Assembly (NCBI GenBank): GCA_029959085.1
Contig: JARWIR010000003.1
Span: 25,373,505 to 25,437,504 of the forward strand
From: Nemophila menziesii
Taxonomy: Eukaryota > Streptophyta > Magnoliopsida > Boraginales > Hydrophyllaceae
DNA length: 64,000 nt
Direction of reading: 5' to 3'
This document shows, one piece after another, positions 57,542 to 64,000 of the stretch. Under the pieces are notes generated by a model. That model saw only the letters and a program-made list of their open reading frames with translations. It was not told the origin of the DNA and did not search any database. Position 1 is the stretch's first letter. The number at the start of each line of letters is the position of its first letter. Made by a program: the position numbers and the translations under genes.

Positions 57542-58160
57542 TTGATGATAAAAAAAATATTGGCGTCAACTGCTACGAGTTACTCCATGTGGTTGATTGA
57601 GGATCGTCAATTTAAGGTTTCTCTTCACTCCTCTATGGATACCTCAATTATTACACAAATTGTTCGTCTCAATCGTGTGCATGAAGTTTGGCAAAAGCTT
57701 GAAGATATCTTTGTCAATCAATTTTGTACCCATGTTCATGGACTCAAGATGCGTCTCTGCAACATTTGTAAAGGTAATAGATCTATGAACACCTACCTTG
57801 TTGAGATTCAGGAAATTTGTGATGGTCTTGAAACGACTGCTTCAGCTCTTCCACTTGAAGACATAATTATGTATAAACTTAAAGGTCTTCCTAATAAGTA
57901 TAATCAACCTTAAATATCTACCCTCAGCTTTCACTCGTTAGGTAGTTTACTTGTATCTGAAAAGTTTCATATGAAGATGACTGAATCGTGTGAGATTTCG
58001 TCATCCTCTTATACTGATCTATTTTCTTCCTTGAGTAATTCTTCAAATCGTGGTCGTGGTCAACCATATAGATGTCGTGGTGGTCGTACATCGTCCTCAA
58101 CCAACTCGATTCTTGGTGGTGCTCCTTCCACTGCAAATACTTATGGTATGAATTAATCTT
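57542..58160 (+). pseudogene. Copia gag fragment (UBN2-like)
   Basis: Open frame 57542-57913 has the copia Gag pattern: SMDTSIITQIVRLNRVHEVW followed by GLKMRLCNICKG, SMNTYLVEIQEICDGL and ALPLEDIIMYKLKGLP. Ser/Gly/Arg-rich text to about 58156 fits the Gag C-terminus. The start of gag and any 5' LTR are not recognisable. Zinc knuckle, protease, integrase and most of RT are deleted after this point. Confidence 0.7.
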
Positions 58161-58219
58161 CATCTTATGGTTTATTAACCTTTGAATATCCTTTCTTATT
58201 TCGTAGTTTAACTGGTGCT

Positions 58220-58875
58220 TTGCAATATCTCATCATCTCTAGACCTGATATTGCGTCTGGTGTTAATCAAATTTGTCAAGCAATGCATCATCCAACTAAT
58301 GCAGATTATGAGTCTCTTAAAAAATTACTACGTTATATAAAAGGAACAATCCATTATGGATTACATTTTACACCTTCTAATCCTACTCTCAAAGTTTTTT
58401 CAGACTCTGACTGGGCCAGTTGCTCTATAGATCGGCGATCGGTAGCGGGTTATTGCATTTTCTAGGCTCTAACCTTGTATCTTGGGGGTCGAAAAAGCAA
58501 TCTACGGTTTCTCGTTCTTCTACAGAAGCTGAATTTCGTGATATGGCTCATGTTGCTGCTGAACTCAAGTGGGTTTCCTTTTTACCTAAGAGCTTAAGTC
58601 TTCCTTCACACACTCCATCTATTGCGTGTGACAACTTATCTGTTATTGATATTGCATCTAATCCGATGTTTCACAAAAGGACTCGCCATATTGATGTTGA
58701 CTTTCACTTCATTAAAGAGCTAGTGAAGTCTAAACTTCTTCATGTTTATCATGTTTCTTCTCAATTACAACTTACAGACATTTTCACAAAAGGTCTTGCA
58801 GCTGCTCCATTTGCTTCTATACTATCCAAGGTTCCACTTTTCAACGTGCTCAACTTGAGAGGGATAATAAGATAG
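58220..58875 (+). pseudogene. Copia RT end and RNase H
   Basis: SRPDIASGVNQICQAMHHP (end of RT) leads to RNase H: VFSDSDWAS near 58400, then after a one-base shift near 58460, STEAEFRDMA, ACDNLSVIDIASNP and RTRHIDVDFHFIKE, ending in TDIFTKGL. Joined to the gag fragment by an internal deletion. The acidic residues of RNase H are visible in the two frames. Confidence 0.82.
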
Positions 58876-59115
58876 ACTACATAGACAACAATGGACCATC
58901 ACCACATCCTACAACAACCCACACAACAATATCCAAAAAGTTACACAAAAGGACAACAAACACGTTTTAGAGATATAGCTGAGTGTGTGTTATATGTGTA
59001 GTGTGTTACTTGTTCACTAAGCTAAAGTCATTATATATAGCAGCTCAATTACAATTGTGAACACACTTGAAATCAATAATAAAATCTCTTTCTTCTCTCT
59101 CTAATAAATACTAAA
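58876..59115 (+). repeat. Probable copia 3' LTR remnant
   Basis: A purine-rich gagagggataataagata ends the coding region. The following 230 bp holds cattatatatagcag (TATA-like, near 59030) and caataataaaatctc (poly(A)-signal-like). No second LTR copy is present, so the limits are approximate. Confidence 0.45.
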
Positions 59116-59723
59116 TGTGCAAACTTGCTAGATAAGATTTACGAGTCGAGTTCAAATTTTAACGAGTCGGGCAGAATTTTTTAAACTTTTTGTTAACATA
59201 TCAACGAACTTTTTTCGAGTCGATGTCGAGTTATTAACGAATAATTTTTTTCATAGGTTTAATAATATATTTATTAATAACGAAAACATTTATTTACATG
59301 TCATAAATATTAACGAGTTAATCTAACGAACGAGTTATAACAAATTTTTTGTTAGACGAACGAGTTTTTTTTCCTAAAGGAGGTCAAATTGCTTGGAAGC
59401 GGGCTTTGTTCATTTTCAGCCCAAGTATAGATAACAAAATAAAAATGTAGTTTGTTTTAATTACCAAAACACCATCAAGAATTTCCCCAAAACAACATCT
59501 CACAACCCTTATTGTATAATCCTGGGTTCATCTCTAACCTAACTTCTTTTCTCCACACCTTACGAAGGTTATTGGATCTGATCGGAATTCGTAACAAAAC
59601 ATCAAAAGTACCCTCGTCCCCAATCATCAAAGCTACCCTATTTCCCTATAATCAAAATCTTTTTACTACAATCTCACCAAAAATCAATTTCTGCTCACGT
59701 CATTATCTCGAAGGCATAGCGTC
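59116..59723. other. Intergenic DNA upstream of the PPR gene
   Basis: 59140-59370 repeats acgagt(c/t)g and aacgaacgagtt motifs and may be a worn transposon fragment. 59480-59720 is the likely promoter and 5' UTR of the PPR gene. The open frame 59512-59727 is probably UTR. Confidence 0.4.
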
Positions 59724-61013
59724 ATGAAGCTGAACGGCTCTTCAATTTGTTCTTCTTTGTTATACTTTAGATCTTCTCTTTCTTCCTTGAACAAAATCGG
59801 TAACCCATTTCCCCTCTTCTTTTATTCTTCAAATTCATCTTTTTATGATATCGGTAGTGCCGAAGATGCTCGTTTTACTGTGACACAAATGATCCGAAAG
59901 CGACTTTCTGTTGTAGACTACACTAAGCTATTGAGTACTGCCGTAAAAAGGAAAGATTACTCCTATGCTCTTTCTCTATTCAGAGAAATGCGTGTTTTTG
60001 GGGCTCCGGTAAATATTTACACCATGAATATAGCTATAAATTGTTGCTGCTCTTTAAAAAAAAGCAATATGGGTTTTGCGATATTAGGCTGTCTCTTCAA
60101 AGATGGTCATGTTATTGATGTGGTTACCTATACCACCCTGATAAAGGGCCTCTTTAGTGAAGATAGAGGAGATGAAGCGGTCAGATTATTCGTAAAGTTA
60201 ACAAGTGAAAAACATTGTGAGCCAAGTGAAGTTACTTTTGGTATTATCATAAATGGTCTTTGCAAAAGTGGACATACGGTCAAGGCTCTTGAATGGCTAC
60301 GTGTATTTGAAAAGGGTATTATTAAACCTGACATTCATTCTTATACCACCATGGTTGATAGTCTATGCAAGGATGGCATGGTAGATGATGCATTTAAATT
60401 ATTTTCTGAGATGAAAGATAAGGGCATAACCCCAGATGTTGTCACTTATTCTTCGTTGATCCATGGATTCTGTAACTATGGTTGGAAGGAAAAGGCTGAG
60501 GTGTTGTTGATTGAAATGTTGGGTTATAAAGTCATTCCAGATGTACACACATTCAACAAATTGGTGGATTCATATGGTAAACATGGATTAGTTGAAGATG
60601 TAAATAGATTTATAGAGATGATGATTAAAACAGGCGTAAAACCAGACTTTGTTACTTATAATGCATTGCTCGATGCATATTGTTTGCAAGGTGAAATGGA
60701 GGAAGCTATGGGGGTCCCGAGTACTATGCTATCTAGAGGATACAAGCCTGATGTTCAAATATATAACACGCTAATTAATGGTTTGGTGAAGAAAGGGTGG
60801 TTTGATAAGGCTTTCCAACTTTATGAAGATATTCCTTCATATATGAAGAAACGTGGGTTCTTGCCAAATAATGTGAGGACCTACAATGTTATAATACAGG
60901 GGTATCTGAAGAAAGATAAGAATGAAGAGGCAATTGAATTAATCAATGAAATGAAACAACATGGTTTCTCAGTGGATGCAGCTACTTGTGAAATCATAAA
61001 TGAACTATGCTAG
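59724..61013 (+). CDS. P-class pentatricopeptide repeat protein, Rf-like, 429 aa
   Basis: Intronless frame from ATG 59724. The N-terminus is rich in Ser, Leu and Phe with few acids, like an organelle (mitochondrial) presequence. About ten 35-residue PPR motifs start near residues 64, 99, 134, 170, 206, 241, 276, 311, 346 and about 386, with typical VTYxxLIxGxCKxG and PDV ends, plus a partial eleventh. The ninth carries extra residues (near EDIPSYMKKRG). There is no E or DYW domain, so it is P-class. Such proteins bind single organellar RNAs and act in processing or stability; the Rf-like subgroup includes fertility restorers. It is shorter than typical Rf proteins, and the C-terminus may be truncated at the TAG after NELC. 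Specific RNA target unknown. Confidence 0.85.
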   Translation: MKLNGSSICSSLLYFRSSLSSLNKIGNPFPLFFYSSNSSFYDIGSAEDARFTVTQMIRKRLSVVDYTKLLSTAVKRKDYSYALSLFREMRVFGAPVNIYTMNIAINCCCSLKKSNMGFAILGCLFKDGHVIDVVTYTTLIKGLFSEDRGDEAVRLFVKLTSEKHCEPSEVTFGIIINGLCKSGHTVKALEWLRVFEKGIIKPDIHSYTTMVDSLCKDGMVDDAFKLFSEMKDKGITPDVVTYSSLIHGFCNYGWKEKAEVLLIEMLGYKVIPDVHTFNKLVDSYGKHGLVEDVNRFIEMMIKTGVKPDFVTYNALLDAYCLQGEMEEAMGVPSTMLSRGYKPDVQIYNTLINGLVKKGWFDKAFQLYEDIPSYMKKRGFLPNNVRTYNVIIQGYLKKDKNEEAIELINEMKQHGFSVDAATCEIINELC

Positions 61014-61081
61014 GGCTAGGGAAAGGTTCAAAAGATGTATAAACTTATTAAATTAAATTAAAGATCCACAATTCCTTTCTT

Positions 61082-61270
61082 TTTTTTTTTTTTTTTGGTT
61101 ACATGGGTTCCGGGCTAGCTTGCACCCGACTAATCCCACGGAGATATACATGCCTCTCCATATATATTCTCATAGTAAATAAGAACTAGGTGACCCATGT
61201 TCAGGGAGGGGTTCGAACCTTAGACCTGCCCTTTAAGTGCTGAAGAAATAGCAAGATTCTAGCCAGTTGA
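61082..61270 (-). mobile_element. tRNA-derived SINE, 189 bp, with 15-bp target duplication
   Basis: On the minus strand: partial A-box tcaactggctagaatc at the start, B-box ggttcgaacc (plus-strand 61210-61219), a body, and a poly(A) tail seen as poly-T at 61082-61096. The duplication cacaattcctttctt is perfect at 61067-61081 and 61271-61285. The 5' end begins inside the A-box, so it is slightly truncated. It lies just 3' of the PPR stop and could supply 3' UTR sequence. A LINE such as LINE-E would provide the enzymes. Confidence 0.87.
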
Positions 61271-61285
61271 CACAATTCCTTTCTT

Positions 61286-61739
61286 CTCTAACATATACTG
61301 TAGTCGAGAAAAGAACAACTCGACATTTCTTAACTCACTTTTATATCATACACCAGTACACCAAACATAGTGACGTATTTGTGAGTGAGTTAAAAGGGGT
61401 ATCGCTTCAGAGTAAAGTTTGTTAAGACCTAAACGATGATAGCAAATATTTAGCCTGTGCTAGCTTTACATCAGCCTTTGCTGGGTTTCTAATTTAAACA
61501 CCACTTTTTATTAGTTTAGCCATATTATATTTAACCATTTAAATACAGATATAGAAAAATTTGAGTTTACCACACCAATAAATGCAAGTATTTGCAACAA
61601 TTAAGGGATGATCTGGCAAACCTTCTGTTTAAAAGCTGCGATAAAACCAACACAATTACACTTTAATCTTACATGAGGATCATTAGGATCTCCACGGCCA
61701 TTTTCCTTTATCTTTGATATACAAAGAGTTTGTATCCAG
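61286..61739. other. Intergenic DNA
   Basis: No gene, terminal repeat or conserved motif seen. Confidence 0.4.
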
Positions 61740-61754
61740 CCTGGTTAACGCGCG

Positions 61755-61945
61755 TACCGGTCCGGTTTCGGACCGGTTTTTATCGTGTACCATCCCTATC
61801 GGACGGACCGGTCTAACGGACCCCCACTATCAGTCCCGTTACGGACCGGTTCTTCGGTCCTAAATTACAAGAAACCGACCGATAACAGGGACCGGTTTAT
61901 CGGTTCCGGTTTCGGTCCCGGACCGGTCCCACTATCGGTTTATCG
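61755..61945. repeat. Subterminal ACCGGT array of the hAT element
   Basis: Six ACCGGT hexamers plus many cggttt/cggtcc variants within 190 bp. Clustered short subterminal motifs are typical binding sites for hAT transposases. Confidence 0.65.
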
Positions 61946-62312
61946 GTTTTTAATTTTTTTTTAAAAAATTAGAGTTGTAAGTTATTGACATTGTACTTAA
62001 ATAAAGTTGTAATATTTTTTAATTAAAGTTGTAATAATTTTTTGTTCTAGTTAAAGTTGTAATATTACTAAATTGAATAAATTACTTTTTTTAACAGTTA
62101 ATTTGTTGGTTTTTTTGTTTTTTTAAACACTTAAATATAAAATATGTATCATTTATTGATTAAGGCATACAAATACATTTTAGACGAAAGAAATGTAATA
62201 ATAAATGAAACTAGAAGGTATAATAAATGTAATTGTTAAAATTATAATTGATAGAGTACATAAGTTACATTACAACAACACCAAAGTAGATTGACCTGTG
62301 AGGAAAAAAGGA

Positions 62313-62325
62313 GGGGGGGGGGGGG
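62313..62325. repeat. Run of 13 G
   Basis: Homopolymer G run in the hAT 3' region. Confidence 0.85.
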
Positions 62326-62496
62326 TGGTTGTGCCCATAGAATTTAGGCTGCCTACGTACCTAATCTGTAAGTAGCGTGAAATGCATACTCAGAAAAGGA
62401 TCAAGCCACCACGTAGTTCTTTAACCCCCCTTGGTAAAACTGTTAGTAAGTTTTTCGATAAATAATCCAAAAAAAATTAAATAAAAGAGAGAGAAC

Positions 62497-64000
62497 TCAC
62501 CACGGCGCGTCTTCATCGTCCTGGTGAGACCCAGAAGGACCCGAACCGTCACTTGAGCTAGTCAGGTTGATCGTTAAATCCTCGTCCTCAGACATATCAT
62601 CTAATTCGTTCTGTGTACGGGTGTCTGCCTTCCACCAGTCTGCAAGCTCCACCACCTTCTCCAATGTATCCCCGATCATACTCTGGCGCTAATTTGAAAG
62701 TTGTTTCTTACCTTCGCTGAAAGCGGTCTCTGATGGAACTGAGGAAGCTGGTATAGTCAGTAGGTCACGTGCCATGATCTGCAAAACAGGTCCGCTAACA
62801 TATTTTTTCTAGTACTCGATAATATCGAAGTCTTCCACGTACGGCTCATATGCAGACTTTAGATAATAGGTTAAATCATTAATCGTGTATTGGTTTGAGG
62901 TTGGTGTCGCTGCGTTTGTTGCCTATCAACCTTCCGGCTCTGGATCTCATGACACCCACCTTTACAGGCTGTGGGGGACGGGGTGGTCTACTTTCTTTAT
63001 CAAAGTTCTCGTGATAAGTCTTGTACAAGTTAACCATGATCGCTTCTCCGTTTCTCATGTAGGTATCTACCAGAGGATTTTGGTAACCAAGCGTTGTATA
63101 AATTTGTTTGATAAACTCCTGAGTATACGACATCTTGTATCGTGGATCGAGGACACAACATATCGCAAAAACGTATGGAAAAGGGTCGTAGTATTTCAAG
63201 AACTTGTCCGTCATCGGTTTAATTATATCTATGAGTCCAGTAGTTGACACAAAATCCTTCATATGTAAAGTCATCTCGTACACCATTTCTAACACCCGAT
63301 GACTTGTCGGAGAGTATGTTGCAGATAATACCGTGGTTGTGTAGGAAAATAGCTGAAGAAATTCGTTTAGCTTGCTACTAATGTCCCGATCTTGCATTTC
63401 AATAAAATTATCGGCCAAGTTCTCGTTGTTGAGGCTCGTAACAATTTCCTTGTACTCCATAGCACGTTCTAACATCGAGTGTGTCGAATTCCATCTTGTA
63501 GGACAAACTAATTTTAATCTCTTAATCGGTAACCTTGCCGCCTTACATTTATTTATAAAGGACCTCATTAAATGGGGACTGTTTCTAATACTCTTGCACG
63601 CTTTCTTGACCTTCATAACTATGTTGGGTCCGAAAACCTTTTCACCGCTGATCATGTCATAATGTACACCAATACCCCCTATACCTTCGGTAACAATTAA
63701 ATTAATGATATGACAGTTACACCGGATGTGAAACAGTTCCTTGTAAAACCTTGACCCATCGGTGAAGAATTGAATTAGTTCAGGTATATCGGCAACCATG
63801 TTAGCGCCGTTGTCAAACGTACACGTTTGGACTCGATTAGAAATCCCAAAGGCTGTCGCGTACTTAGTTATTAATTCGTTTAAGTTGGTGCCAGTAGGAC
63901 GTTCAGTGACTACACATAAACATATAATTCGTTTATGTAGTAACCAATTTGTGTCAATCCAGTGACATGTCATTCCAAGTATCTTCAAGCCATTTTTCGC
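62497..64000 (-). pseudogene. hAT transposase, 5' end outside window, C-terminus broken
   Basis: Open on the minus strand from the window edge to 62879. RNase-H-like core: TFDNGANM (catalytic Asp block), then CNCHIINLIVTEG and RWNSTHSMLERA, all hAT signatures, and the DPFPYVFAICCVLDPRYK stretch. After a shift near 62880 the dimerisation region continues (ARDLLTIPASSVPSETAF) with stops at about 62808 and 62692, then an acidic tail to 62497. The BED zinc finger would lie beyond the window. It would cut and rejoin its own ends; the stops make this copy non-functional. Confidence 0.85.

Larger units (their letters stand above)
61740..64000 (-). mobile_element. hAT DNA transposon, 3' part, runs past the window
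   Basis: A subterminal repeat region (61755-61950) precedes hAT transposase sequence on the minus strand. The exact inverted-repeat end and 8-bp duplication could not be fixed because the other end is outside the window. Confidence 0.7.

Noticed and set aside
61208..61222. tRNA-like B-box suggesting a tRNA gene
   Set aside because: No cloverleaf, flanked by poly(A) and target duplication; it is a SINE.

Overview
The window is plant nuclear DNA, most likely from a eudicot. It is AT-rich and most of it is layered retrotransposons. Only two host genes are well supported: a seven-exon DUF3755 / Myb-SANT-like gene on the minus strand (12296-14348) and an intronless P-class PPR gene (59724-61013). 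There is no sign of bacterial or organellar gene organisation. No rRNA gene, free tRNA gene or CRISPR array was seen.

Layout. 1-1610: intergenic DNA and decayed, unrecognised coding remnants. 1613-1877: a Stowaway-type MITE. 1880-7693: LINE-A, split by a solo Gypsy LTR (4786-6271, 5-bp target duplication). 8400-10860: 3' remnant of a Gypsy element. 10857-11560: reverse-strand LINE RT scrap (LINE-B). 11935-12035: SINE-like sequence. 12296-14348: DUF3755 gene. 15311-16306: hAT-like non-autonomous element flanked by diverged copies of host sequence. 17050-18400 and 28147-29671: LINE-C, split by the complete Gypsy element GypA (18401-28146). 29672-31741: reverse-oriented Gypsy 3' end. 31742-33950: LINE-D on the minus strand. 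33961-49277: GypB, a second complete Gypsy of the GypA family; its 5' LTR is split by an intact, apparently young LINE (LINE-E, 34077-39539). 49283-52190: LINE-F. 52260-57345: LINE-G, a decayed relative of LINE-E. 57542-59115: deleted copia remnant. 59724-61013: PPR gene. 61082-61270: SINE with a 15-bp target duplication. 61740-64000: hAT transposon, running off the window.

The most interesting system is the GypA/GypB family. Both copies encode Gag with a zinc knuckle and an aspartic protease. The protease frame runs straight into the C-terminal GPF/Y module of an integrase. Reverse transcriptase, RNase H and the integrase core are absent at the same place in both copies. Downstream lie a GC-rich tandem repeat, a possible internal promoter and a third ORF of the plant 'putative transposon protein' type (PF20167-like). 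Because the architecture is shared, this looks like an amplified non-autonomous lineage mobilised in trans rather than two independently damaged copies.

Two further patterns recur. All six LINE ORF1/ORF2 junctions visible here are a 4-base ATGA stop/start overlap. The LTRs of four Gypsy insertions begin with an approximately 12-bp inverted repeat even where the rest of the LTR has diverged.

Many open frames have no AUG. Several apparent starts are TTG or GTG codons, so start positions were reassessed by eye.
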